From Zavarzinia aquatilis (lineage in GTDB: Bacteria > Pseudomonadota > Alphaproteobacteria > Zavarziniales > Zavarziniaceae), in assembly GCF_003173035.1 (NCBI RefSeq), contig NZ_QGLE01000002.1, positions 124,001 to 188,000 on the forward strand: a DNA stretch of 64,000 nt, given 5' to 3'. A program made the position numbers and the translations under genes. Numbering within the stretch: position 1 is the first letter of the stretch; each line of letters opens with the position of its first letter. Positions 35,248-44,613 of this stretch are shown one piece after another. The notes below the pieces were generated by a model, which ran no database searches, had not been told where the DNA came from, and worked only from the letters and a program-made list of their open reading frames with translations.

Positions 35248-37851
35248 ATGGCCCGCATGAAACCCGTCACCCGCGCCGCCTGCATCGCCGCCGCCCGCGC
35301 GGTGACCGGCGACAAGCTGAACGAGTGGGAACTGAACCGCGTGCTCGACCGCGTGGACGAAGTCCGCGCGAAGCTCGGCGCCGAGACGGGCGCCGCCGGA
35401 CTGAACGACAAGCTGGAAAATGCGATCAGGGAAGAGGCGGAGGGCATCCGCATCGAGGCCGCCCGCCAGCGCCGCAACGCCGCCCTGACCATCCTCAAGC
35501 GCGACCGGCTGGACAACCAGATCGCCACCATGGTCGGAGGCGGCATGAACCGGCCGCAGGCGGTGCTGTCCCTCCTCGAGGGCAGCCAGCAGGGTATCGA
35601 GATGGGCCGCTTCAGCGCCGGCGCCGTGGTGAAGTCGTGGGACAACCGCCTGACCGGCGGCCTGATGGCCGAGGTGTTCGAGGCGCGGCCGCATCTGGCC
35701 GACATCATCGACGACGACACCCTGAACCTCGACATCCGCCGCGAGATGCACGAGCTGCGCGACGGCGGCACGCCCGGCATCACCGGCAATGACGACGCGG
35801 TTCACATCGCCCGGGGCTTCGCCGCCTGGGCCGAGCTGGCCCGCAAGAGCGCCAACCGCCTGGGCGCCGTCATCGGCAAGCTGGAGGGCTGGGCGCCGCA
35901 GATCCACGACGCGGTGAAGCTGATCAAGGCGGGGCAGGACAAATGGATCGACGCCATCCTGCCCCGCCTCGACCTCACCCGGTCCTTCGGCAAGGACGCG
36001 ACGCCGGAAAGCGCGCGCACGGCCCTTGCCGATATCTATCGGACGATCACCACCGGCGTCGCCCGCGCGCCCAATGCCGCCGCGAAGGGCGAGCATCAGG
36101 GACCGTCCCGCATTGCCCGCCGGCTGGAACACGAACGGGAACTGCATTTCATCGACGCGGCGGCGCAGCACGAATATCAGGGGCAATTCGGCTACGGCAA
36201 TATCTTCGCCGCGATGATCCTGCACCAGCGGCGCGCCGCCGCCGTCATCGGCCAGATGGATGTCTTCGGCCCGAACCCCGAAGTGATGATCCGCAGCCTC
36301 CTCGAAGCGCAGAAGCGCGCCTTGCGCGACGATCCCGCCCTCGACCCCGCCCGGCGGGAAAAACTGGTCAAGCGGCTGGATTTCGACGGCTCCGCCATCG
36401 GCGATGCCTACAAGGAGCTGACCGGCGTCACCCGCCAGGCGGTGAACATCACCGCTGCCCGCTGGTTCGCGGGCATGCGCAACTTCACCATGCTGTCGAA
36501 ATATGGCAGCGCGATCATTTCTGCCGTGCCGACCGATCCGGTCATGGCCGCCGCAGCCGGCATGTTCCGGGGCAGCGGCTTCTTTCGCACCTTCACCCGT
36601 CAGATCGCGGGCTTTCTCGACGGGCGCCCCAAGGGCGAGCGCCAGCAGGTCGCCTTTCTGGCCGGCGAGGGCTATCAGGGCCTGATCGAACATATCCTGG
36701 GCACCCAGCACACACTGGACGGCCCGGTGGGCTATCTCTCCAAGATGACCACGGCCCTGTTCAAATGGCAGGGCGCCCAGTGGTGGGACGACGTGCTGCG
36801 CGCGACCGCCGCCCGCATCGTCTCGGCCGACCTCGCCCTGCACGCGCATCGTGCCTGGGGAGAACTGCCGCCGCGGTTCGCCCATGTCCTCGGCCTGAAC
36901 GGCATCACCGCCGAGAAATGGGAGATCATCCGGACCAGCGTCCAGCGCCTCGACGAGGGCGGCACCGCCTATATCACCCCGGATCGCGCCGGCGCCCTGG
37001 CCGACGACGCCTATCTGCCGCTGATCGCCGATCGCCTGAAGGCGATCGCGGAGCGGATGCGCGGCCCGGACAAGGACGTGAAGATCGCCGCCGCCCGCGC
37101 CCGCCTGATCGCCGAGGCGCGCGACGAGGTCCTGATGGACGTGCAGCGTTTCATCGCGGACGAGGTGGACTACGCCCACATGCGGCCCGACGCCGCCTCC
37201 CGCCGCCTCGCCCTGCAGGGCACCCGCGCCGGCACGCGTGCGGGCGAGGTGATGCGCTTCATCACCTCCGGCCGCAGTTTCATGATCGCCTTCACCAACC
37301 GCGCCCTGGGCCGCGCCTTCTTTGGCGGCGCCGGCGCGACCAGGGGCCAGCGCGCCGCCGGCAACTGGCGCCACATCGGGACGCTCACCGCCGGCCTGCT
37401 GCTGGGCGGCTACGCCGCCCTGACCATGAAGGACGTGCTGAAGGGCCGCTGGCCGCCGCGCGACCCGGGCGATCCGGCCACCATCCTCGCCGCGCTGGTG
37501 CAGGGCGGCGGCGCCGGCATCTTCGGTGACTTTCTCTTCGCCGATGTCTCGCGCTTCGGTAACACCGTGCTGGACACAGCCGCCGGCCCCGCCATCGGCT
37601 CCGCCTCGCAGCTGCTTCAGGTGATCCTGAAAGTGTCCCATGGCGACGCCAAGGCGGCGGATGTCCTCAACGCGGTGATCAACAACGCTCCCTTCGCGAA
37701 CATCTGGTGGGGGCGCCAGGCCTTCGACGTGCTCGTTCTGAACTCACTGCGCGAGTTTGTGACGCCCGGCACTCTGCGCCGGCAGGAACAGTCGATGAAA
37801 CGCATCTACGACCAGCGCTTCTACCTGCCGCGGGAGACGATCTTCAAATGA
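35248..37851 (+). CDS. Large internal virion/ejection protein
   Basis: 867 residues with long amphipathic helices throughout (LNEWELNRVLDRVDEVRAKL; TALFKWQGAQWWDDVLRATAARI). The C-terminal ends in a short hydrophobic segment (LLLGGYAALTMKDVL). It has the position and makeup of a T7 gp16-type ejection protein, though much shorter and with no lysozyme motif. Confidence in the role is from position. Confidence 0.6.
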   Translation: MARMKPVTRAACIAAARAVTGDKLNEWELNRVLDRVDEVRAKLGAETGAAGLNDKLENAIREEAEGIRIEAARQRRNAALTILKRDRLDNQIATMVGGGMNRPQAVLSLLEGSQQGIEMGRFSAGAVVKSWDNRLTGGLMAEVFEARPHLADIIDDDTLNLDIRREMHELRDGGTPGITGNDDAVHIARGFAAWAELARKSANRLGAVIGKLEGWAPQIHDAVKLIKAGQDKWIDAILPRLDLTRSFGKDATPESARTALADIYRTITTGVARAPNAAAKGEHQGPSRIARRLEHERELHFIDAAAQHEYQGQFGYGNIFAAMILHQRRAAAVIGQMDVFGPNPEVMIRSLLEAQKRALRDDPALDPARREKLVKRLDFDGSAIGDAYKELTGVTRQAVNITAARWFAGMRNFTMLSKYGSAIISAVPTDPVMAAAAGMFRGSGFFRTFTRQIAGFLDGRPKGERQQVAFLAGEGYQGLIEHILGTQHTLDGPVGYLSKMTTALFKWQGAQWWDDVLRATAARIVSADLALHAHRAWGELPPRFAHVLGLNGITAEKWEIIRTSVQRLDEGGTAYITPDRAGALADDAYLPLIADRLKAIAERMRGPDKDVKIAAARARLIAEARDEVLMDVQRFIADEVDYAHMRPDAASRRLALQGTRAGTRAGEVMRFITSGRSFMIAFTNRALGRAFFGGAGATRGQRAAGNWRHIGTLTAGLLLGGYAALTMKDVLKGRWPPRDPGDPATILAALVQGGGAGIFGDFLFADVSRFGNTVLDTAAGPAIGSASQLLQVILKVSHGDAKAADVLNAVINNAPFANIWWGRQAFDVLVLNSLREFVTPGTLRRQEQSMKRIYDQRFYLPRETIFK

Positions 37852-40706
37852 CCATCGCCGCCACCTCCCCCCGGATCGACTATACCGGCGACGGCGCCTC
37901 CACCGTCTTCGCCGTACCCTTCCCCTTCCTCGCCGCCGAATATCTGGTGGTCAGCCGCGTGCTCGCCAATGCTGAACATGTCCTGGTCCTCGGCCCTGAC
38001 TATGCCGTGACCGGTGCCGGCGCGCCTCTGGGCGGAACGGTCGTCTTCGCTGTGCCGCCCGCGCACGCCGTGCGCATCGTCATTCGGCGGCGAACGGCGC
38101 CGATCCAGCTCACGGAATGGCAGGAAGGCCAGAAATTCCCCGCGGTTGCAACGGAAGATGCCCTCGATCGCCTGACGATGATCGCGCAGGATCACGCCTT
38201 GCTGATCGGCCGGGCAATGGCCCTCGACGCGGGCGACCGATGGGATGCCGCGGGGCATCGCATCATCAACCTTGGCCCCGGTGAAGCCGATACCGATGCA
38301 GCCACCCTGGGCCAGGTGCGCGACCTGATCGCCGAAGCGCAGTTGCCGGCCGGTGGTGGCGGCGAAGAGCCCTCGACCGGCCCCGTGCCGGACATCATCG
38401 CCACCGTGCTGGCAGCTGAACAGATCGACCTGAGCGCGCCGCCGACGCTGGTCGACGATTACGACCTTGAGGTCGGTGATATCGTTCTTCTGCCCAACCA
38501 AAGCCCGTCCAAGGATCGCGGTCCGTGGATGGTCGACGCCCTCGACGCCCCGTGGGTCCGCCCGCCTGAATTCCTGTCCGGCGGCACCTTCGCCGCCGGC
38601 TTTCTGGTCGCCATCCAGAACGGCGAAAGTTACGCGGGCGATTTCTGGGAGATCAAGTCCCCGGCCGACGGCATCATCGACGCCAACGGCCAGACCTGGG
38701 GCGTCTACACCGGGACCTATGGCCTCTTTCCGGCCGGGTCGTTTCTGGCCGGCTTGCAGAAGCCGTCGGGCAAACCCTCGATCCCCGTGCCGCGACGCCT
38801 TTCCACGACCGATCTGCCCAAGATCGACTCCCCCTGGGCCGACATCCTGCATCCCCGCACCATCGCGCAGCACCTCGCCGAAGCGGTGTACGTCGAAGAT
38901 TACTGGGTCCCGACGGATCCGTGGAACGGCGGCCGGATGCTGGAGCGCGCGCTGGCTAATGCCAACGTCGTAATCATCACGGTGCCGCTTCCGATCATCG
39001 AAGACCTCGATCTTGGCACCTTGCGGGGCAAAACCATCATCTCCCGCGTCGGGCTGGGCCTGCCCACACTCTACGCGGCGGCGCCCGGGGTGACGATCCT
39101 GTCCTTTGCGGCCCAAAACTGCGTCATGGCGGGCGAATGGTTCCTGCGCGGGTGGCCCTGTGACGATGTGGCCGCCGATCCACCGATCGGCACCGGCCTT
39201 CTGGTCAAGGGCGGCACAGACACGCTGCTGATCACCTATCTCCGTGCCGAATACCTCGACATCGGCGTGCGGGGCACGCCGGCAAGCGGCCGCGTCTATG
39301 GCGTTCATATCGGGCTGGAACAGCTGGATTACATCACGACATATGGCAACCTGCTGCTGGGCGAAAACCAATCGAACGTGGTCACCTACTGGACCCGCGA
39401 ACGCCTCTATGCCGTCTCCTCGCCGACCGATCTGAACCCCATCTGGGATGCGGTCGGGCCGAACGTGGGTTCTGGCGGCAGCCCGGGTCTCGTCTCGAAA
39501 TGGGCCCGAACCTATCGCGGCGCCAAGTCGGTCTGGACCTTCTCGACCGGCCTGGATACGGGCTTTGCCGATATTCAGGCCCCCCGAAAATGTTACTGGC
39601 ACGATCATAGCGCGCGCGCGCAAACGAGCCACGGCTTCCACCTGTCGGCTGGCGAGGACATCACGATCGATCATGGCACCGCTGATGGACCTCAGAACGA
39701 TGTCGGCTACCTGATCGACGTCAATTTTTTCGGCAACTTCAGGCTGATCAACCCCATTGCGAAAGACTGCAAGAAATGGGGCATCGCCGTTCTGGCGCAG
39801 GCGCCACTGCCGTCGTACATCAAGCACCCCCAGGTCAACGGCAACAGCCTTGAGAGCCTCGGCAGCTACTCCGGCATCTATGTCGCCCCCGGCGTCCGAT
39901 CCCTGATCATCGACGGCGGCTGGTCCGGATTTTCGGCGTCAGCACGCAACAATTCCGGCTGGTTCAGCTTCACAGCCAACCCGGCGGCGGGGGAAACGAT
40001 CACCCTGAACGGGCGCGTCATCACCTTCGTGGCCTCCTTATCGATGGACATGCAGGTGCAAATCGGCGCGACACTCGACGACACCGTGACCGCGCTGGCC
40101 GCCTTCTGTAATGCCAGTGCTGACGCGGAAATCGCCAAGCTCATCTACATCCAGCGCCGCGCCCATGCCCGCCTGACGCTGATCTCAGACCCCGGCGGCA
40201 CGGTCTATTCCGACATGTGGCTGGCCTGTTCCGGGACCGGCGTGTCCGTGTCCTCGCCCATCGCACTTTCGGTCGAATGCCACATCAAGTTCGAGGTCAA
40301 TCCGAGTGCTGGCGATTGGATCAGCATTGGCGGCGTCCGCGTGACCTTTGTGTCCGGCACGCCGGGCGATCTGGAAGTGCAGATCGGCGCCACCGTCGAC
40401 GATACGATGACGGCGGCGGCAGCGGCTCTGAACGCCAGCGCCAATGCCACCATTGCCAAGATGACATGGGGCACACGCGCATGGCAGGCCCGCCTTGCTC
40501 TTGCCGGTGACTATCCCGGTAACGCCCATGATGCCTTTACGCTCGCGGAGACAGGGGCTGCCATCACGCGGTCTAGCACCACGCTGTCCGGTGGCGGCGG
40601 TCAGGTCACCCAGAAATATGGCATCGAAGGCATCGTCCATGGGGTGAACGGCTGCGAAATTCGCAATGTCGTCACCGTCGGGAACCAGGCGGGAGGCATT
40701 GGCTGA
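37848..40706 (+). CDS. Tail fibre protein with T7 gp17-like N-terminal anchor
   Basis: 952 residues. Residues about 9-115 match the T7 tail-fibre N-terminal domain (DYTGDGASTVFAVPFPFL, FAVPPAHAVRIVIRR, QEGQKFPAVATEDALDRL), which attaches to the adaptor/nozzle. The middle is a beta-rich shaft. Near the end two copies of a roughly 107-residue module follow each other, from about 703 and 810 (NP.AG..I...GR.V.TF and QIGAT.DDT). The tip is likely the receptor-binding part. Confidence 0.78.
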   Translation: MTIAATSPRIDYTGDGASTVFAVPFPFLAAEYLVVSRVLANAEHVLVLGPDYAVTGAGAPLGGTVVFAVPPAHAVRIVIRRRTAPIQLTEWQEGQKFPAVATEDALDRLTMIAQDHALLIGRAMALDAGDRWDAAGHRIINLGPGEADTDAATLGQVRDLIAEAQLPAGGGGEEPSTGPVPDIIATVLAAEQIDLSAPPTLVDDYDLEVGDIVLLPNQSPSKDRGPWMVDALDAPWVRPPEFLSGGTFAAGFLVAIQNGESYAGDFWEIKSPADGIIDANGQTWGVYTGTYGLFPAGSFLAGLQKPSGKPSIPVPRRLSTTDLPKIDSPWADILHPRTIAQHLAEAVYVEDYWVPTDPWNGGRMLERALANANVVIITVPLPIIEDLDLGTLRGKTIISRVGLGLPTLYAAAPGVTILSFAAQNCVMAGEWFLRGWPCDDVAADPPIGTGLLVKGGTDTLLITYLRAEYLDIGVRGTPASGRVYGVHIGLEQLDYITTYGNLLLGENQSNVVTYWTRERLYAVSSPTDLNPIWDAVGPNVGSGGSPGLVSKWARTYRGAKSVWTFSTGLDTGFADIQAPRKCYWHDHSARAQTSHGFHLSAGEDITIDHGTADGPQNDVGYLIDVNFFGNFRLINPIAKDCKKWGIAVLAQAPLPSYIKHPQVNGNSLESLGSYSGIYVAPGVRSLIIDGGWSGFSASARNNSGWFSFTANPAAGETITLNGRVITFVASLSMDMQVQIGATLDDTVTALAAFCNASADAEIAKLIYIQRRAHARLTLISDPGGTVYSDMWLACSGTGVSVSSPIALSVECHIKFEVNPSAGDWISIGGVRVTFVSGTPGDLEVQIGATVDDTMTAAAAALNASANATIAKMTWGTRAWQARLALAGDYPGNAHDAFTLAETGAAITRSSTTLSGGGGQVTQKYGIEGIVHGVNGCEIRNVVTVGNQAGGIG

Positions 40707-42268
40707 TGGCTGAGATTCACTACCCCAAGGCCGGACTTGTCGTCTACGGTGGCTCGGCTGCTTCCTTCAAGACCGTTGAGGCTTTCGCTGCCATCGATGG
40801 CGGGGAACGCACGGCAATTCTGGTAACGCCAGACGATCACATCGGCGCCATGTCGATCAATTCGCTTACGGCGACGGACTATGGCACCTACGGCGGCAAG
40901 ACCATCGGCGATTTCGTCACCGGAAATTTTTTCAAAGACATCGCCGCGATGTGGGGATCGACGGCCGTCAACCTTCGGGGGCAGTCCGCCGCGACGGAAT
41001 ATCTGGTCGGCCGCCGCCTGCGACAGGTCCCGCGCATGATCCCGAAGACCGGCCTTCGCCTGCTGTCGGTCAATATGACCGGTACCGTCATCGATGCGAT
41101 CACCTGCGCCGACAGCGACGGCAACCATCACATCTTCACCGCCGATATCTTCGTCGAGGCGACGGAGGAGGGTGACCTCATGCATGCCGCCGGGGTGTCG
41201 ACGATCCTTGGCCGCGAAGCCGATACGGTCTATGGCGAGACACTGGCCGGCTGGGGCAAGCATCTGGCGACCTCGTCGATCATCCCCTACAACCAGGCCG
41301 GCGAAAAGCTGTTCGGCGTCGAGGATTACCCCATCGGCCTGACGGTCGGCGATGCCGACGACAGGGTCATGCCGCTTGGCCTGCGCACTACGATCACGCT
41401 TCGCGCCGGCAAGCGGGCAACCCGATTTTTCGAGCCGCCGGGGTATGACGAAAGCCTGATCGAGCTTCTGATCCGTCAGGCCCCGTCGGAGTGGAAGCCC
41501 GGATCCCCGACGCAGGAGGGTGAATTCGACCACAACAGCGACCTCTGGGCCTATTCCGGCCGCGAGTGGGTTGAAGCCTCTTGGGCCGAGCGAGACGCGA
41601 TCTATGACAAGGCCTATGCCTACTGGATCGGCTGGCACTGGTGGCAGTCCAACTCGCCGTCCTCCCCTGCATCCCTGCGCGCCTCGATGCTGCCCTACGG
41701 TTACGCCATCGGTGAATTCCCCGACAATCACCGGATTGCGCGCCAGCTCTATGTGCGCGCGGGCCGCCGCCTCATCGGCGAATACGTCCTGAACCAGAAC
41801 GATACGCAGCAGTTCATCACCAAGAGTGACGCCATCGCGGTCGGCACCTATTCGCTGGACACCCACATCATGGGCACCTTCGCGCAGGGGCCAGGGCTCC
41901 CGATGATCGTCGAGAACGCCCGCTTCGGCGTGCCCGGCACAAAGATCCCGTTCCCGATCACCGGTGCCCCGCCGCTCACCTATCGGACCCTGCCCTATCA
42001 GGTCCCGGCCCGCTGCCTGCTGCCCAAGGAAGCGGAGGCGAGTAACCTGCTGGTGGCATCGAACATCAGTCTCTCCGCGGTCGCGCAGTGGTCTTTGCGG
42101 ATGGAAAAGGACAGGATGAACACGGGCGCGGCTGCTGGCGTCATCGCGGCGCTGGCCCTCGATGGCGGGCGCACCGTGCACGAACAGGCCAAGGACGAAA
42201 TCGCGCAGGTTCAGTCAGCGCTGACCGGTCGAGGCCATGTAATCGCCCTCGACCCCTATCACCTGTGA
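40706..42268 (+). CDS. FAD-dependent-oxidoreductase-fold protein in tail-spike position
   Basis: 520 residues. The fold is that of the FAD_oxidored/xanthan-lyase-like family: VVYGGSAASFKTVEAFAA (dinucleotide motif, residues 13-30), DHIGAMSINSLTATDYG, DIFVEATEEGDLMHAAGV (about 147-165), and near the end PYQVPARCLLPKEAEASNLLVAS and ISLSAVAQWSLRME. Several FAD-contacting residues look changed: GGSAAS for GGGPAG, LVTP where a ribose-binding Glu is usual, and HIGAM for HLGGM. It overlaps the fibre gene by one base and precedes a second fibre-like protein, so it is probably part of the host-recognition apparatus. Whether it binds FAD is open. Confidence 0.72.
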   Translation: MAEIHYPKAGLVVYGGSAASFKTVEAFAAIDGGERTAILVTPDDHIGAMSINSLTATDYGTYGGKTIGDFVTGNFFKDIAAMWGSTAVNLRGQSAATEYLVGRRLRQVPRMIPKTGLRLLSVNMTGTVIDAITCADSDGNHHIFTADIFVEATEEGDLMHAAGVSTILGREADTVYGETLAGWGKHLATSSIIPYNQAGEKLFGVEDYPIGLTVGDADDRVMPLGLRTTITLRAGKRATRFFEPPGYDESLIELLIRQAPSEWKPGSPTQEGEFDHNSDLWAYSGREWVEASWAERDAIYDKAYAYWIGWHWWQSNSPSSPASLRASMLPYGYAIGEFPDNHRIARQLYVRAGRRLIGEYVLNQNDTQQFITKSDAIAVGTYSLDTHIMGTFAQGPGLPMIVENARFGVPGTKIPFPITGAPPLTYRTLPYQVPARCLLPKEAEASNLLVASNISLSAVAQWSLRMEKDRMNTGAAAGVIAALALDGGRTVHEQAKDEIAQVQSALTGRGHVIALDPYHL

Positions 42269-42275
42269 GGCCGCC

Positions 42276-42992
42276 ATGCTGAACCGGATTTTCTCCGACG
42301 CCACGGCACGCTGGACCTCGCAGGTCTGGTGGTGCGGCATCGCGGGCGGTACCGCCAACGCGCTCGAGCTGTCGCGCGGCGGCCTGCCCGATCTGACCGA
42401 CGGCATGACGCTGCGCTTTCGCGCGGCATGGACCAATACTGGCGCGGTCACCATATCGTGGGGCGGCCGGACGGCTGTGCCCGTGATGACGCCCGCCGGG
42501 GCGTCCCTGCCAGCCGGCACGATCCGCGCCAACGCCATCTATACAGTTACATGTTATTCCGGCGTCCTTGTGATGCCGGACAGCTCGATGCCGGAAGAGG
42601 GGGCATGGACCCCTTCTCCATCCTTCTCCACGCCCGGCGATCTCGCCGTGACGTCAAATACCCTGAGCGGAAAATATGAGCGGGTCGGCAACCGGGTCGA
42701 AGCAACGCTCGATGGCAATTTTACCCCGACGTGGACGACGGCCGCCGGCAATTTCATCATCAATGGCCTGCCTTTCCTGTCTGGGGCTGTCATCGGCGGT
42801 GGCCATATCCAGCTGCTCAACGCGCGCTTTACGGGTTACACGGGTACGCCTGTGGCGCGCGTATCGCCCAACCAGGCGTACATCATGCTCCAGACCAATA
42901 TCGCCGCAGCGTCGACCGCGACCATGACAATCGCGAACCTTTCGTCGGGTCTGCCTCATACCATCAACCTCGCCGTTAAATACTGGATTTGA
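42276..42992 (+). CDS. Distal tail fibre/receptor-binding-like protein
   Basis: 238 residues. Beta-rich and aromatic with low charge (RFRAAWTNTGAVTISWGGRTAVPV; GNFTPTWTTAAGNFIINGLPFL), like fibre-tip or head-binding modules. It follows the FAD-fold gene by 7 bp and precedes a small fibre-assembly-like gene. No firm family. Confidence 0.55.
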   Translation: MLNRIFSDATARWTSQVWWCGIAGGTANALELSRGGLPDLTDGMTLRFRAAWTNTGAVTISWGGRTAVPVMTPAGASLPAGTIRANAIYTVTCYSGVLVMPDSSMPEEGAWTPSPSFSTPGDLAVTSNTLSGKYERVGNRVEATLDGNFTPTWTTAAGNFIINGLPFLSGAVIGGGHIQLLNARFTGYTGTPVARVSPNQAYIMLQTNIAAASTATMTIANLSSGLPHTINLAVKYWI

Positions 42993-42995
42993 GCC

Positions 42996-43202
42996 ATGCT
43001 GATCGACCTTATCGAGCGCCACACCCTCGGTCCCATTCAGCTCCGCGAGGTCGACGAGGCCGGCGACTATCACCGGCGCGTCATTTCCCCCGGTGCCGAC
43101 GTATCTGGCGAGACGCCAGAGGTTCAAGCCGCCTGTGCCGAGCACTGGACGCCGGAGCGCGTCGCGGCGTGGCTGGCCGCACAGGCCGTGAGCGAGGAGT
43201 AA
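42996..43202 (+). CDS. Small tail-fibre-region protein
   Basis: 68 residues: HTLGPIQLREVDEAGDYHRRVISPG then EHWTPERVAAWLA. Proteins of this type accompany fibre genes and are often called fibre-assembly or XkdW-like. Function uncertain. Confidence 0.5.
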   Translation: MLIDLIERHTLGPIQLREVDEAGDYHRRVISPGADVSGETPEVQAACAEHWTPERVAAWLAAQAVSEE

Positions 43203-43206
43203 TCCC

Positions 43207-43419
43207 ATGGAACCCGAGGAGCGTGATCGTTTGACCCGTGTCGAGACCAAGGTCGACAACATCGAGGAAGAGCTGCGGACGCTGAAAGCTGACGTGAGGG
43301 AGATCAAATCGCTGCTCACCGAAGCGCGGGGCGGCTGGCGGATGCTGCTGCTGGTCGGCGGCGCGGGGGCGGCGTTGGGCGGCCTCGTTCTCAAGCTTGT
43401 CGACTGGATGCGGCTGTGA
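43207..43419 (+). CDS. XhlA-like holin/lysis accessory protein
   Basis: 70 residues. A coiled coil (DRLTRVETKVDNIEEELRTLKADVREIKSLL) is followed by one membrane segment (MLLLVGGAGAALGGLVLKLV), the layout of hemolysin XhlA. It sits before the endolysin and likely helps it reach or open the membrane. GTGA overlap. Confidence 0.7.
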   Translation: MEPEERDRLTRVETKVDNIEEELRTLKADVREIKSLLTEARGGWRMLLLVGGAGAALGGLVLKLVDWMRL

Positions 43420-44009
43420 TCTCGCGCCTGACCCCCGATGACCTGACCGCTGCCGCCGGCGCCCTGGCCTGCGACCTGCCGGCTGTCAAGGCGGTGATCG
43501 CCGTCGAGAGCGGGGGGCGCGGCATGGGCGATGATGGGCGCCCGATTATCCTGTTCGAGCCGCATGTTTTCTCGCGATTGACGCAGGGGCGCTTCGACGA
43601 TCAGGCCCCCGATATCTCTTATGAGAAGTGGGGCGCACTGCCCTATCCGAAGACGCAGGCGGAACAATGGGCGCGGCTGAAACGCGCCTCGGTGCTCGAT
43701 CACGAGGCGGCGCTGTCGGCCACCAGCTGGGGCCTGTTCCAGATCATGGGCCACAACGCGGGCTTCTGCGGCTTCGGCTCGCTCGAGGAACCCGATGTGC
43801 CGGCCTTCACCCTGGCGATGGCTCGCGGCGAGCCGGCGCAGCTGGCGGCCTTCGTCGCCTTCCTCAAGGCCAAGGGTCTCGACCAGCCCCTGCGCCGCCA
43901 CGACTGGTCTACCTTCGCGCGCGGCTACAACGGACCCCGTTACATGGTCAACGCCTACAACACCAAACTCGCCGATGCCTGGCGCAAGGCTGGCGGCAAG
44001 GAGACGTGA
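43416..44009 (+). CDS. N-acetylmuramidase endolysin
   Basis: 197 residues from a GTG overlapping the previous stop. The family (DUF3380-type N-acetylmuramidase) is recognised by VIAVESGGRG with the probable catalytic Glu31, FEPHVFSRLTQG, SATSWGLFQIMGHN and FARGYNGPRY. It cuts peptidoglycan at lysis. No signal peptide, so it depends on a holin. Confidence 0.85.
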   Translation: MISRLTPDDLTAAAGALACDLPAVKAVIAVESGGRGMGDDGRPIILFEPHVFSRLTQGRFDDQAPDISYEKWGALPYPKTQAEQWARLKRASVLDHEAALSATSWGLFQIMGHNAGFCGFGSLEEPDVPAFTLAMARGEPAQLAAFVAFLKAKGLDQPLRRHDWSTFARGYNGPRYMVNAYNTKLADAWRKAGGKET

Positions 44010-44417
44010 ATGCCCGTGCTCGCTGCCCTCTTGCCGGTGCTTGGCCCCATCCTTGGGGACGTGCTCAAGAGCCTGTTTCCCGATCCCGCGCAGGCCGCCC
44101 AGGCCCAGCTGCAGATACAGATGAAGCTCATGGAGCAGAGCGCGTCCATCGAAGCTGCGGCCGCCGACATCATCAAGACCGAGGCGGCGTCCGAACACTG
44201 GCTGACCGCCACCTGGCGTCCCATCGTCATGCTGCTTTTCGCCGGCCTGATCACCGCGCGCTGGTTCGGTTGGGCCGCGCCCGACCTGTCGGAGGCCGAA
44301 TACACGCACCTCTGGGACATCGTGGAATGGGGCATCGGGGGCTATGTGATCGGCCGGTCGGCGGAGAAGACGCTGCCCGCGACCGCTGGCGCAGTAGCCG
44401 CCAGTCTCAAAAGGTAG
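44010..44417 (+). CDS. 3TM-type phage holin
   Basis: 135 residues. An N-terminal hydrophobic stretch, a charged Gln/Ala helix, then WRPIVMLLFAGLITARW and VEWGIGGYVIGRSAEKTLP are characteristic of the three-transmembrane phage holin family. It is the last phage gene; 111 bp remain to attR, including a GTCGGC/GCCGAC hairpin just past its stop (about 44417-44440). Confidence 0.78.
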   Translation: MPVLAALLPVLGPILGDVLKSLFPDPAQAAQAQLQIQMKLMEQSASIEAAAADIIKTEAASEHWLTATWRPIVMLLFAGLITARWFGWAAPDLSEAEYTHLWDIVEWGIGGYVIGRSAEKTLPATAGAVAASLKR

Positions 44418-44528
44418 TCGGCAGGCGCTCGCCGACTGCGGACGAAATTGTGCAACTCTTCGTCCAAATACGCTCGAACGGGAATGGGTTGACGCTCTAA
44501 GGCATTGACATGCAATGACTGCACGCTC

Positions 44529-44574
44529 ATTCGTAATCAGTAGGTCCGCGGTTCAATTCCGCGCGCCGGCACCA
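44529..44574 (+). repeat. attR core
   Basis: Identical over 46 bp to the 3' part of tRNA-Thr at 3279-3324. It lacks the 5' half of the tRNA, so it is not a tRNA gene. Host sequence resumes immediately after. Confidence 0.93.
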
Positions 44575-44613
44575 CGGGGCACTTCCCGCCCCTGCCTCGA
44601 AGTCTCTCAGCCC

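Noticed and set aside
44529-44574. Second tRNA-Thr gene
   Set aside because: Only the 3' half is present; it is the attR core.
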